Source of the DNA: Clostridium sp. CAG:964
Lineage (GTDB): Bacteria; Bacillota; Clostridia; Oscillospirales; Acutalibacteraceae
Assembly (NCBI GenBank): GCA_000435335.1
Contig: FR891344.1
Coordinates: forward strand, 98,627-140,840
Reading direction: 5' to 3'
DNA: 42,214 nucleotides
The translations under genes were made by a program, and so were the position numbers. Of this stretch, positions 8,102 through 15,737 are shown one piece after another (the first letter of the stretch is position 1; every line of letters begins with the position of its first letter). The notes beneath the pieces are model-generated. The model made no database searches. It saw only the letters and a program-made list of their open reading frames with translations, and was not told where the DNA came from.

Positions 8102-8617
8102 ATGTCAAAAAATCTTCCGTTGGAAATTGAAAGAAAGTTTCTTATAAAAATGCCGGATATTTCGGTTTTGCAGCAGCAGCCTCTTTATATGCATATTGAT
8201 ATAGAGCAGGCTTACTTACCACAGAACGAAGGCTATTCCGGCATGCGTGTCAGGAAAAGCACATTAAACGGTAAGACCTCATATAAAAAAACCTACAAAA
8301 AGAGCATAACAAGTGTTACACGCATTGAGCTTGAGGACGACATATCCGAACAGACATATAAGGATATGGTTTTTAATGCCGATCCTGACAGTACGCCGAT
8401 TAAAAAGGTAAGGCATTGCTTTATGTATAAGGATCAGCTTTTTGAGCTTGATGTTTATACATTTTGGGACGACAGAGCTACTCTGGAGTTGGAGCTTGAC
8501 AATGAAAATCAAGAAATTGAAATCCCGCCCTTTATTGATGTGATTAAAGAAATTACAGATGATGAAAGATACAGCAACCGTGCCTTGTCTTATTCTGTGA
8601 TAACAGAAGATATTTAA
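8102..8617 (+). CDS. CYTH domain protein (triphosphate tunnel enzyme)
   Basis: The 171-residue protein has the CYTH signature EIERKFLI at residues 7-14, followed by alternating charged strands (MRVRKS, SYKKTYK, RIELEDDI, ELDVYTFWDD, TLELELDNE). These line the triphosphate tunnel and bind divalent metal. Bacterial members are inorganic triphosphatases or, less often, class IV adenylate cyclases or thiamine triphosphatases. The substrate cannot be read from the sequence. ATG 8102 follows AAGGAGAGA. It lies 149 bases after the mutase gene and may form its own unit. Confidence 0.88.
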   Translation: MSKNLPLEIERKFLIKMPDISVLQQQPLYMHIDIEQAYLPQNEGYSGMRVRKSTLNGKTSYKKTYKKSITSVTRIELEDDISEQTYKDMVFNADPDSTPIKKVRHCFMYKDQLFELDVYTFWDDRATLELELDNENQEIEIPPFIDVIKEITDDERYSNRALSYSVITEDI

Positions 8618-8645
8618 TTTAAAATAGGAATTTCTCCTAATTTTG

Positions 8646-8674
8646 TTGACAGTCACAATATGTAGTGGTATAAT
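8646..8674 (+). promoter_or_regulatory. Consensus promoter of the NrdD-like gene
   Basis: Perfect TTGACA (8646-8651), a 17-base spacer and perfect TATAAT (8669-8674). A weak hairpin at 8618-8643 (TAGGA/TCCTA plus T-run) may terminate the CYTH gene just before it. This is one of the strongest promoters in the window and drives a single small gene. Confidence 0.88.
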
Positions 8675-8708
8675 GTACCTACAAACACAAAATAAAGGAG
8701 GATTTGTT

Positions 8709-9002
8709 ATGGATAATATTAATGTAACTGTTACGGGCGGCACATTGCCTGAAAAGGAGATAAACGCATACATTTCCCATGGTAAGGAGAAGTACAGCGG
8801 CAAAACTATAAAGGCTATGGATATAAAGGTTGACGGAGATTATGTAGATATTGACTATACCTTTGAGCCTGTAAACTTTGAGCGTATCCGAAGAATTACC
8901 GGATATTTGGTAGGTACTACAGACCGTTTTAATAATGCCAAGCGTGCAGAAGAGCACGACCGTGTAAAGCATAGCCTAGACGGTGTAATGGAGCAGATTT
9001 AA
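8709..9002 (+). CDS. Small protein resembling the C-terminal region of anaerobic ribonucleotide reductase
   Basis: The 97-residue product contains ERIRRITGYLVGTTDRFNNA and then KRAEEHDRVKH. This resembles the end of NrdD class III reductases, where RxxGYL, N-x-x-K/R and D/S-RVKH elements surround the glycyl-radical and zinc-finger region. The protein lacks the four finger cysteines and contains no glycyl-radical loop, so it cannot be a reductase by itself. Short clostridial proteins like this are often annotated as anaerobic ribonucleoside-triphosphate reductase. The start is ATG 8709 with AAAGGAGG. It has its own consensus promoter, so it is a gene in its own right and not a decayed tail. 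Confidence 0.7.
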   Translation: MDNINVTVTGGTLPEKEINAYISHGKEKYSGKTIKAMDIKVDGDYVDIDYTFEPVNFERIRRITGYLVGTTDRFNNAKRAEEHDRVKHSLDGVMEQI

Positions 9003-9038
9003 CCGTATACCGGGCTGTATTTTTCTTATGCTGACGCA

Positions 9039-9071
9039 AAAAACTCCTGCCGCTTTTAAAGCGGCAGGAAA
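9039..9071 (-). terminator. Strong hairpin, U-run on the minus strand
   Basis: CCTGCCGCTTT and AAAGCGGCAGG form a perfect stem. Read on the minus strand it is followed by TTTTTT, so it is oriented as a minus-strand terminator. It lies after the NrdD-like gene, however, and may also stop plus-strand transcription. Confidence 0.6.
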
Positions 9072-9119
9072 AGCTGTACTTTGTTGGTATGTCACCATAA
9101 AGCTATGCTGTATTTGTGC

Positions 9120-9148
9120 TTGACATTACTTAAATTTTTTGCTAAAAT
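9120..9148 (+). promoter_or_regulatory. Promoter of tRNA-Leu
   Basis: TTGACA (9120-9125), a 17-base spacer and TAAAAT (9143-9148), with the tRNA starting 15 bases downstream. Confidence 0.75.
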
Positions 9149-9162
9149 TGTATTTGTTAAAT

Positions 9163-9246
9163 GCGAGTATGCTGGAATAGGCAGACAGGCACGTTTGAGG
9201 GGCGTGTGTCTTTGACGTATGGGTTCAAGTCCCATTACTCGCACCA
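9163..9246 (+). tRNA. tRNA-Leu (anticodon GAG)
   Basis: The acceptor stem pairs GCGAGTA with TACTCGC, with discriminator A and an encoded CCA. The anticodon stem CACGT/GCGTG encloses TTGAGGG, giving anticodon GAG. A long variable arm, as expected for class II leucine tRNA, precedes the T-arm with TTCAAGT. Length is 84 bases. The minus-strand reading frame over it is an artefact. Confidence 0.93.
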
Positions 9247-9249
9247 AAT

Positions 9250-9289
9250 TAATCCGCCGATATGTATATATCGGCGGATTAATTTTTGC
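9250..9289 (+). terminator. Terminator of tRNA-Leu
   Basis: A near-perfect stem AATCCGCCGATA / TATCGGCGGATT is followed by AATTTTTG, three bases after the tRNA. Confidence 0.85.
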
Positions 9290-9336
9290 CGTATTCAATC
9301 TAATTACATAAAAGAAAAACTATATATCAGCTTAAA

Positions 9337-9372
9337 ACAACAGGGTGTGCACTGCACACCCTGTATTTTATC
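9337..9372 (-). terminator. Terminator of ileS (possibly bidirectional)
   Basis: A perfect palindromic stem CAGGGTGTGCA / TGCACACCCTG lies just beyond the ileS stop. T-rich sequence follows on both strands, so it could insulate ileS and tRNA-Leu from each other. Confidence 0.75.
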
Positions 9373-9388
9373 TATGAACAAATATTGC

Positions 9389-12300
9389 TTAATCAACCTT
9401 TGAAACTGAAAGTACAACCTTTTCGCCGTTAATATTCCAGTCTTTGACAAAGCCGTCAGTTGTATTTACAATATCATTTGCAAGTACATCGTTTGCAATG
9501 CCCGCCTTATTTTTAGACATAATATCAGCAATTTTATCGTTGCCGCTTACACCGACAATAATGTGATCCATAACCTCAAAGCCTGCATCCTTACGCATTG
9601 TTTGAACCTTACTGATTATCTCACGAACAAAGCCCTCTTCAACAAGCTCAGGAGTAAGAGTGGTGTCAAGTACAACTGTAACGCCATTGTCGCTTACAGT
9701 GTACAGTCCCTCCATTTGCTTAACATCTATAAGCAAATCCTCCTCTGTCAGCTTAATATCACCTGTGGAAATAGAAAGCGTCATTGTGCCAGTTTCATTT
9801 AGCTCAGCCTTTGCCTTGACACCGTCAACATTTGCAAGAGCATTTCTTATTTCACCTAACTGCTTGCCGTACTTTGGTCCTAGGGTTTTAAGCTGTGGCT
9901 TAAATGAGTAAGAAACAAAGCCGCCTACATCATCTGTAAATACTACTTCCTTAATGTTAAGCTCGTCCTCAATAATATCAACATAGAACTTATCAAGAGC
10001 CTTTTGAGCTTTAACATACATCTTAGCCAACGGCTGGCGGTTTTTCATTGCAGAGCCGTTTCTTGCAGAACGACCAAGCACAACTATCTTTAAGACCTCG
10101 TCCATATCAGCCTCTAGCTTTGTGTCAATAGCAGCCTCATCAACAGTAGGGAATAGGCATAGGTGAACGCTTTCCGGTGCTGTGTTGTCTATTGAGCGTA
10201 CAAGGTTTTGATAAATAGATTCGGCCATAAACGGAATCATAGGGGCCGATGCTTTCGCTATTGTAACAAGTGCTGTGTATAATGTCATATAAGCGTTAAT
10301 CTTATCCTGTGTCATATCCTGTGCCCAGAATCTTTCACGACATCTTCTTACATACCAGTTACTCATTTCATCTACAAAGCTTTGCAGTGCTTTTGCAGCT
10401 TCAGGAATTTTATAGCCGGACAGGCAGCTGTCTACCGCCTTAACTGTTGAATTTAACCTGGACAGCAGCCACTTGTCAATAACAGCTAAGCTGTTTCTGT
10501 CCAATGTATACTTTGAAGCGTCAAAGTTATCAATATTAGCATATAGTACAAAGAACGCATATGTGTTCCAAAGTGTACCCATAAACTTTCTTTGTCCCTC
10601 AACAACAGCTTTGCCATAGAATCTCTTTGGCAGCCACGGGTTAGAATTGGTGTAGAAATACCACCTTATAGCGTCTGCACCGTAGGTTTGCAGTGCGTCA
10701 AACGGATCCACTGCGTTGCCCTTTGACTTTGACATCTTTTGTCCGTTCTCATCCTGAACAAGACCAAGAACTATAACATTCTTATATGGTGCTTTGTTGA
10801 AAATAAGGGTTGAAACTGCAAGCAATGAGTAGAACCAGCCTCTTGTTTGGTCAACGGCCTCCGAGATGAAATCAGCAGGGAATTGTGACTCGAACAGCTC
10901 CTTGTTTTCAAAAGGATAGTGGTGCTGTGCAAAAGGCATTGAGCCTGAATCAAACCAGCAGTCAATAACCTCAGGAACTCTGTGCATTTGCTTTCCGCAG
11001 TGCGGACACTTTATTGTAACATCATCAATATATGGTCTGTGCAGCTCAATATCATCAGGGCAGTTGTCTGACATTGCCTTTAATTCCTCGATACTGCCGA
11101 TAGAGTGGCGGTGACCGCATTCACATTCCCAAATGTTAAGCGGAGTACCCCAGTATCTGTTTCTTGAAATACCCCAGTCCTGTACATTATTCAGCCAGTC
11201 GCCGAAACGGCCCTTACCTATGGAATCAGGAATCCAGTTTACTGTGTTGTTGTTTGCTATAAGCTGATCCTTTACATCGGTCATCTTAATAAACCAGGAA
11301 TCTCTTGCATAGTAGATAAGCGGTGTGTCACAACGCCAGCAGTGTGGGTATGAGTGCTCAAACTTAGGTGCAGAGAACAGCAAGCCTCTTTTATCAAGGT
11401 CAACCAAAATTTCCTTGTCGGCGTCCTTACAGAATGTACCGGCCCAAGGTGTTTCCTTTGTCATTTCACCCTTTGAATCAACCAGCTGAACCAAAGGAAG
11501 ATTGTACTTTCTGCCTACATTAGCGTCGTCTTCACCAAATGCAGGTGCAATGTGAACTACGCCTGTACCGTCTGTAAGAGTTACATATGTATCACAGGTA
11601 ATGTAGTAGCACTTTTCCTTAGGTGAAACAAAGTCGAACAAAGGCTCATATTCCTTGTATTCAAGGTCTTTACCCTTGTATCTCTCAAGAACGGTATATT
11701 CGCCCTCAATTACGCTGTCAACCAAGGCCTCTGCCATATAATATACATTGTCGCCTGTTTGAATTTTTACATAATCCTCATTAGGGTTTACACAAAGGGC
11801 AACATTAGACGGAAGCGTCCAAGGTGTTGTTGTCCATGCAAGAATGTACGCATCCTCGCCCTTTGCTTTAAACTTTGCAATAGCCGAACGCTCTTTTACG
11901 TCCTTATAGCCCTGTGCAACCTCATGCGAGGACAAAGGTGTTCCGCATCTAGGACAGTATGGAACAATTTTAAAGCCCTTATATAGTAAGCCCTTGTCAT
12001 ATATTTTCTTTAATGCCCACCATTCAGACTCTATAAAGTTGTTGTCATAGGTGACATATGGGTTGTCCATATCTGCCCAGAAGCCTACAGTGTCGGAGAA
12101 ATTCTCCCACATACCCTTGTACTTCCATACAGATTCCTTACATTTCTTTATAAAAGGCTCAAGCCCGTATTCTTCAATCTGCTCCTTGCCGTCTAAGCCC
12201 AGCATCTTTTCAACCTCAAGCTCTACCGGCAAACCGTGTGTGTCCCAACCGGCTTTACGAGGAACCATATTGCCCTTCATTGTTTGGTATCTTGGAATCA

Positions 12301-12499
12301 TATCCTTAATTACACGGGTAAGCACATGACCGATATGCGGCTTACCGTTAGCTGTAGGAGGGCCGTCATAGAATACATACGGCTTTCCGCCCTTGCGTTC
12401 CTCAATACTCTTTTCAAAGATTTTGTTTTCTTTCCAGAACTTTTCAACTTCTTTTTCACGCTGAACAAAGTCAAGGTTTGTGTCAACCTTTTTATACAT
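9389..12499 (-). CDS. ileS: Isoleucyl-tRNA synthetase
   Basis: IleS charges tRNA-Ile with isoleucine and edits mischarged valine. The class I signature HIGH is at residues 55-58 (GKPHIGHVL), and KMSKSKGN is near residue 588. The editing domain lies between them, as shown by AWTTTPWTLPSN and GTGVVHIAPAFGEDD. Cys pairs CPRCGTP, CWRCDTP and CPHCGKQ may bind zinc. At 1036 residues it is the long form, and I see no C-terminal Cys4 zinc finger, which matches the IleS2-like type of many clostridia. The start is ATG 12499, preceded by TTAGGAGG. A T-box leader and promoter lie directly upstream on the minus strand. Confidence 0.97.
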   Translation of the reverse strand: MYKKVDTNLDFVQREKEVEKFWKENKIFEKSIEERKGGKPYVFYDGPPTANGKPHIGHVLTRVIKDMIPRYQTMKGNMVPRKAGWDTHGLPVELEVEKMLGLDGKEQIEEYGLEPFIKKCKESVWKYKGMWENFSDTVGFWADMDNPYVTYDNNFIESEWWALKKIYDKGLLYKGFKIVPYCPRCGTPLSSHEVAQGYKDVKERSAIAKFKAKGEDAYILAWTTTPWTLPSNVALCVNPNEDYVKIQTGDNVYYMAEALVDSVIEGEYTVLERYKGKDLEYKEYEPLFDFVSPKEKCYYITCDTYVTLTDGTGVVHIAPAFGEDDANVGRKYNLPLVQLVDSKGEMTKETPWAGTFCKDADKEILVDLDKRGLLFSAPKFEHSYPHCWRCDTPLIYYARDSWFIKMTDVKDQLIANNNTVNWIPDSIGKGRFGDWLNNVQDWGISRNRYWGTPLNIWECECGHRHSIGSIEELKAMSDNCPDDIELHRPYIDDVTIKCPHCGKQMHRVPEVIDCWFDSGSMPFAQHHYPFENKELFESQFPADFISEAVDQTRGWFYSLLAVSTLIFNKAPYKNVIVLGLVQDENGQKMSKSKGNAVDPFDALQTYGADAIRWYFYTNSNPWLPKRFYGKAVVEGQRKFMGTLWNTYAFFVLYANIDNFDASKYTLDRNSLAVIDKWLLSRLNSTVKAVDSCLSGYKIPEAAKALQSFVDEMSNWYVRRCRERFWAQDMTQDKINAYMTLYTALVTIAKASAPMIPFMAESIYQNLVRSIDNTAPESVHLCLFPTVDEAAIDTKLEADMDEVLKIVVLGRSARNGSAMKNRQPLAKMYVKAQKALDKFYVDIIEDELNIKEVVFTDDVGGFVSYSFKPQLKTLGPKYGKQLGEIRNALANVDGVKAKAELNETGTMTLSISTGDIKLTEEDLLIDVKQMEGLYTVSDNGVTVVLDTTLTPELVEEGFVREIISKVQTMRKDAGFEVMDHIIVGVSGNDKIADIMSKNKAGIANDVLANDIVNTTDGFVKDWNINGEKVVLSVSKVD

Positions 12500-12514
12500 T
12501 TCTTCAACCTCCTA

Positions 12515-12760
12515 AAAAATAAAAAGGCCGTCATCCCATAACAGGACGAAGACCTAAAAGCTTCGTAAAACCACCTATTACAGCATACTGCATATGCGTT
12601 TTCTGTTAACGGAGAAAATCCGACGCATTTACTTGCATTTAAGCGTTCAAATTGCAGCTCCGAAGTGATTTACAGCCTAATGTAGTTATCGGACTTTCAC
12701 CATACTCCGACTCGCTAAAACCTTTAGAAGGCTGTCTGTCTTCATCATCGCTTTTAAAGT
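12515..12760 (-). promoter_or_regulatory. T-box leader of ileS, AUC (Ile) specifier
   Basis: Read on the minus strand, stem I starts with GAAGACAGACAGCCT, which pairs with AGGCTGT and CTTC on its return. Between the return arms the specifier loop reads AAATCA, giving the isoleucine codon AUC (complement of 12667-12669). The conserved GGTGAAAGTC distal element lies in between. The T-box itself is AATAGGTGGTTTTACGAAG (complement of 12561-12579), with TGGT ready to pair with the tRNA ACCA end. A terminator stem with a T-run follows at 12515-12556. Uncharged tRNA-Ile should favour the antiterminator and so ileS transcription. Confidence 0.9.
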
Positions 12761-12776
12761 GTTTTATACTGTCAAA

Positions 12777-12805
12777 ATTCTATCACATATTATTTATAAA
12801 GTCAA
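12777..12805 (-). promoter_or_regulatory. Promoter of the ileS T-box transcript
   Basis: On the minus strand, TTGACT (12805-12800) and TAGAAT (12782-12777) are spaced by 17 bases and lie about 20 bases upstream of the T-box stem I. Confidence 0.78.
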
Positions 12806-13195
12806 TCTGTGTACAAAGTATTTTTACCGTACAAAGCTAAAAATGCCGTGTGTTCAATCTAAGCGTAAAAGCCTGTCGGCAGGTACAAAATGTATAGAAC
12901 CATATGTATTTTAGTTAAATTGAGGTTAGTGCAGCTGTGAATTGTAAAATAAAAATTCAACATTTGTTGACGGTTATATGTATTTGAGTTTAAAAGCTCC
13001 GTTGCTGTGGTGTGCCAAAGCATAAATTTGTGTTTTGTTATTTTGACAAAGATAATATATTAAACGCCTGAAAAACTGGCTATGTTTAATTATTTACAAG
13101 GATAAATGCAATTTAAGAAAAGCTCAATTGCAAATTTAGCATAAAAACTGTTGAAAATCCTGTGTGCTAAAACACAATTTGCAGGAATTGGGGTA
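12806..13195. other. Divergent intergenic region between ileS and amt
   Basis: About 390 AT-rich bases without a convincing gene. A small hairpin is visible at 13157-13187, where TCCTG/CAGGA flank TGTG/CACA. It sits just upstream of the amt promoter and could be an operator or a regulatory site. Nothing else was identified. Confidence 0.5.
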
Positions 13196-13224
13196 TTGAC
13201 AAGCAAAAAGCCTTATGGTAAACT
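13196..13224 (+). promoter_or_regulatory. Promoter of amt-glnK
   Basis: TTGACA (13196-13201), a 17-base spacer and TAAACT (13219-13224). The downstream leader of about 90 bases contains a long terminator-like hairpin. Confidence 0.72.
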
Positions 13225-13234
13225 TTACAACAAC

Positions 13235-13284
13235 AAAGGCGTTACAAACACTTGAGATAAGTGTGTTGTGACGCCTTTTCCATT
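13235..13284 (+). promoter_or_regulatory. Leader hairpin of amt, candidate attenuator
   Basis: AAAGGCGT (13235-13242) pairs with ACGCCTTT (13271-13278), and the inner ACAAACACTT pairs with AAGTGTGTTGT with a single bulge. The loop is about 5 bases, GAGAT. T-rich sequence (TTTTCCATTTTATTT) follows. The hairpin lies between the promoter and the amt ribosome site, so it would act as an intrinsic terminator unless something prevents it. In clostridia, ANTAR-type RNA-binding antiterminators control nitrogen genes, but the two-hairpin ANTAR signature is not evident here. Confidence 0.65.
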
Positions 13285-13318
13285 TTATTTGATTAAAAAT
13301 ATGAAAGGGGATTTTAAA

Positions 13319-14611
13319 ATGGATAGCGGAAGTATTGGCTTTATGATTTTTTGTACGGCACTTGTTTTTATTATGACACCTGCCTTGGCGTTCTTTTACG
13401 GAGGTCTTGTTCGCAGAAAGAATGTAATAAACACTATGATGGCTTCTGTGTTTATTACCGGTACAGCAGTTCTTATGTGGGTGCTGTTTGGTTATTCGTT
13501 CTCGTTTGGTGCAGACGCAGGAGGCTTTGTAGGCGGTCTTGATTTTTTGGGATTAAACAATGTTAGTATTTCAGACAGCACAAGAGGCTTGGAAATTCCG
13601 GATATGTTGTTCTGTGCCTTCCAAATGATGTTTGCAATTATTACACCGGCACTTATTACAGGTGCTGTAGCAGGCAGAATGAAATTTAAGGCACTTGTTC
13701 CGTTTATTTGTCTATGGTCACTGCTTGTATATTACCCACTGGCTCATATGGTATGGGGCGGCGGCTTTATGGGTGCCGAGGTTGAAGGCGGTGCCGGTTT
13801 ATTCGGCACAGGCTTGTATCTGAATTCAGTTGACTTTGCCGGCGGTAATGTTGTACACATAAGCTCAGGTATTACAGGCTTAGTTCTTGCCGTTATCCTT
13901 GGCAAGCGTCGTGACTACGACCGTAGTACATATACACCGCATAACATTCCTTTTGTGCTTTTGGGTGCTGCGTTGCTGTGGTTTGGCTGGTTTGGCTTCA
14001 ACGCAGGCAGTGCACTGGCAGCTAACGGTACAGCAGTACACGCATTTATAACATCTGCTGTTTCATCGGCCTGCGGCTTGATTTCATGGATGGTTATTGA
14101 TACAATTACTACAGGAAAGCCAACCTTGGTAGGTGCTTCAACAGGTTTGGTAGTTGGTTTGGTTGCAATTACACCTGGCGCAGGTTTTGTACCTGTATGG
14201 GCTTCAATTATTATCGGTTTACTTGTTAGCCCAATTTGTTACTTCTGTATGCACCTAATCAAGAAAGTGTTAAAGATTGACGATGCACTTGACGCATTTG
14301 GCTGTCACGGTATCGGCGGTATCTGGGGTGGCTTGGCAACAGGTATCTTTGGCGTAAAGGAGCTTGCTCCGGGCGTTGAATCAGGCGCTAAGTGGAACGG
14401 TCTTATTTTCGGCGACTACCACTTGTTCATTGCACAGTTTGAAAGTATAGTAGTTACTATTGCTATTGCTTTAGTAGGCACACTTATTTGTGCGGGTATA
14501 GTTAAGCTGTTTACTAAGACACTTCGTGTATCTGAAATGGATGAAAGACTTGGTCTTGATTCAACTCAGCACGGTGAATCAGCTTACCCTTCATTTAACG
14601 GCTTGGATTAA
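13319..14611 (+). CDS. amt: Ammonium transporter Amt
   Basis: This inner-membrane channel/transporter of the Amt/Mep/Rh family conducts ammonium as a trimer. The 430-residue protein has the expected 11 hydrophobic segments. The N-terminal MTPALAFFYGGLVRRKN, YYPLAHMVWGGGF (first pore His) and DAFGCHGIGGIWGG (second pore His) are all present. The start is ATG 13319 after AAAGGGG at 13304-13310. An upstream in-frame GTG lies inside the leader hairpin and is rejected. glnK follows after 21 bases, the standard amt-glnK operon in which PII blocks the channel when nitrogen is abundant. Confidence 0.96.
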   Translation: MDSGSIGFMIFCTALVFIMTPALAFFYGGLVRRKNVINTMMASVFITGTAVLMWVLFGYSFSFGADAGGFVGGLDFLGLNNVSISDSTRGLEIPDMLFCAFQMMFAIITPALITGAVAGRMKFKALVPFICLWSLLVYYPLAHMVWGGGFMGAEVEGGAGLFGTGLYLNSVDFAGGNVVHISSGITGLVLAVILGKRRDYDRSTYTPHNIPFVLLGAALLWFGWFGFNAGSALAANGTAVHAFITSAVSSACGLISWMVIDTITTGKPTLVGASTGLVVGLVAITPGAGFVPVWASIIIGLLVSPICYFCMHLIKKVLKIDDALDAFGCHGIGGIWGGLATGIFGVKELAPGVESGAKWNGLIFGDYHLFIAQFESIVVTIAIALVGTLICAGIVKLFTKTLRVSEMDERLGLDSTQHGESAYPSFNGLD

Positions 14612-14632
14612 TTTAGAAAGGTAGAGATAGCA

Positions 14633-14974
14633 ATGAAAAAAATTGAGGCTATTGTGCGTCCTGAAAAGTATGAGGAAGTAAAGGACGCATTGGACGCAAT
14701 AGATGTTAAGGGAATTACAGTTTCTCAGGTGTTGGGCTGCGGTCATCAAAAGGGTCACACCGAGCGAATCAGAGGCGTAGATGTTGAGATTACTATGCTT
14801 AACAAGATTAAGTTTGAAATTGTAGTATCTACAGACGAATGGGCAGAAAAAACGATTGATGTCATTAAAAAGGTTGCCTGCACCGGTAATGTAGGCGACG
14901 GTAAAATATTTATATATGACATTGAGGATGTAGTAAGGATAAGAACAGGTGAAAGAGGCATAAAGGCTGTATAA
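14633..14974 (+). CDS. glnK: Nitrogen regulatory protein PII (GlnK type)
   Basis: PII trimers sense ATP/ADP and 2-oxoglutarate and plug Amt when nitrogen is plentiful. The protein is 113 residues with the conserved GHQKGHTE segment, TGNVGDGKIF and IRTGERG nucleotide-binding motifs. In the T-loop the residue at position 51, the Tyr uridylylated in enterobacteria, is Val, and position 46 is Ile. Control by uridylylation at Tyr51 is therefore excluded, leaving ligand binding as the likely signal. ATG 14633 follows AGAAAGGTAGAG. The gene shares its transcript with amt and ends in a strong terminator. Confidence 0.95.
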   Translation: MKKIEAIVRPEKYEEVKDALDAIDVKGITVSQVLGCGHQKGHTERIRGVDVEITMLNKIKFEIVVSTDEWAEKTIDVIKKVACTGNVGDGKIFIYDIEDVVRIRTGERGIKAV

Positions 14975-15023
14975 TCTGCAAATTAAAACTTGTTACAACT
15001 GTCAGTAAGCTTTATTTTCCTAT

Positions 15024-15065
15024 AAAAAAGGGAGCCGCACTGTTAAGGTGTCGGCTCTCTTTTTT
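15024..15065 (+). terminator. Terminator of amt-glnK
   Basis: The hairpin GGGAGCCG ... CGGCTCTC is followed by seven T residues, 50 bases after the glnK stop. Confidence 0.9.
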
Positions 15066-15113
15066 GTGTGAAGCACTAAAGTTTTGTTTAAAAGGCAGGC
15101 GAATTATATAAAT

Positions 15114-15593
15114 TTATTTGTTACTATTCTTTCGCCTTAATTTATTAAAAATGCCTGCAAGCTTGAAAAATAAGGGCCTTATGGGCTTTAGCCCACACCA
15201 AACAAAGGTGTAAAGCCGAACGGAATTGCCGGTGCATTTTTTTATTTTGCCGTTTCTTCTGTATGCCCTTACAACAGCAACAATTTGTGATGAAGCTATT
15301 ACTTCGGTCCAAAACTGTCCGTCACCGTTAATCAGCAGTCGGTCGTTTTTTAACTCTTTTATAATGCGGTGAAGAACAATTTTACCGTTGTCACGCTTAA
15401 AAAGCACTATGCTGTATTTTTTAGGCGGCATTTCAAGAGGGGAAACCAAGTATACTAAATCCCTGCTTGGCACTAATGTGGGCAGCATACTTGTACCTGT
15501 TACTGTAAGAGGAAAACAGCCCTTATTGTTTATACAGCTTTCTATTAATGGTAAAAGTTCGTTAAGTGGGCTTTTAATTTTTTGAATATCCAA
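15114..15593 (-). CDS. S24/S26-family signal-peptidase-like protein (Ser-His type)
   Basis: The 159-residue protein has the catalytic-Ser box TGTSMLPTLVP at about residues 32-42. A second box, KIVLHRII, carries His where classical bacterial signal peptidase I has Lys. This resembles the Ser-His (SipW/Sec11-like) S26B group. The N-terminal helix is amphipathic rather than a clear membrane anchor, and a hydrophobic/aromatic stretch with basic ends lies at the C-terminus. Proteins of this kind in clostridia include maturation peptidases of secreted peptides and others of unknown role. I chose TTG 15593 because AAAGGCGGTG lies just upstream; ATG 15653 would give 179 residues. It is divergent from the next gene and has no obvious substrate nearby. 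Confidence 0.72.
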   Translation of the reverse strand: MDIQKIKSPLNELLPLIESCINNKGCFPLTVTGTSMLPTLVPSRDLVYLVSPLEMPPKKYSIVLFKRDNGKIVLHRIIKELKNDRLLINGDGQFWTEVIASSQIVAVVRAYRRNGKIKKCTGNSVRLYTFVWCGLKPIRPLFFKLAGIFNKLRRKNSNK

Positions 15594-15676
15594 GTAATCA
15601 CCGCCTTTTAGTGAAAAAATTATACCATAATAATATGCTGCTGTAAAATACATTTTATAAGACAGGCGTATATTGG

Positions 15677-15705
15677 TTGAAAATAGTATATTTTTATGTT
15701 AAAAT
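15677..15705 (+). promoter_or_regulatory. Promoter of the GT-C-like membrane protein gene
   Basis: TTGAAA (15677-15682), a 17-base spacer and TAAAAT (15700-15705), 32 bases before the start codon. Confidence 0.68.
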
Positions 15706-15737
15706 CTTAATGAAATATATATGAGAGGTGATTTTTT

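Noticed and set aside
9092..9403. Frames across the tRNA-Leu region on both strands
   Set aside because: They read through the tRNA and its terminator and show no ribosome site or protein-like sequence.
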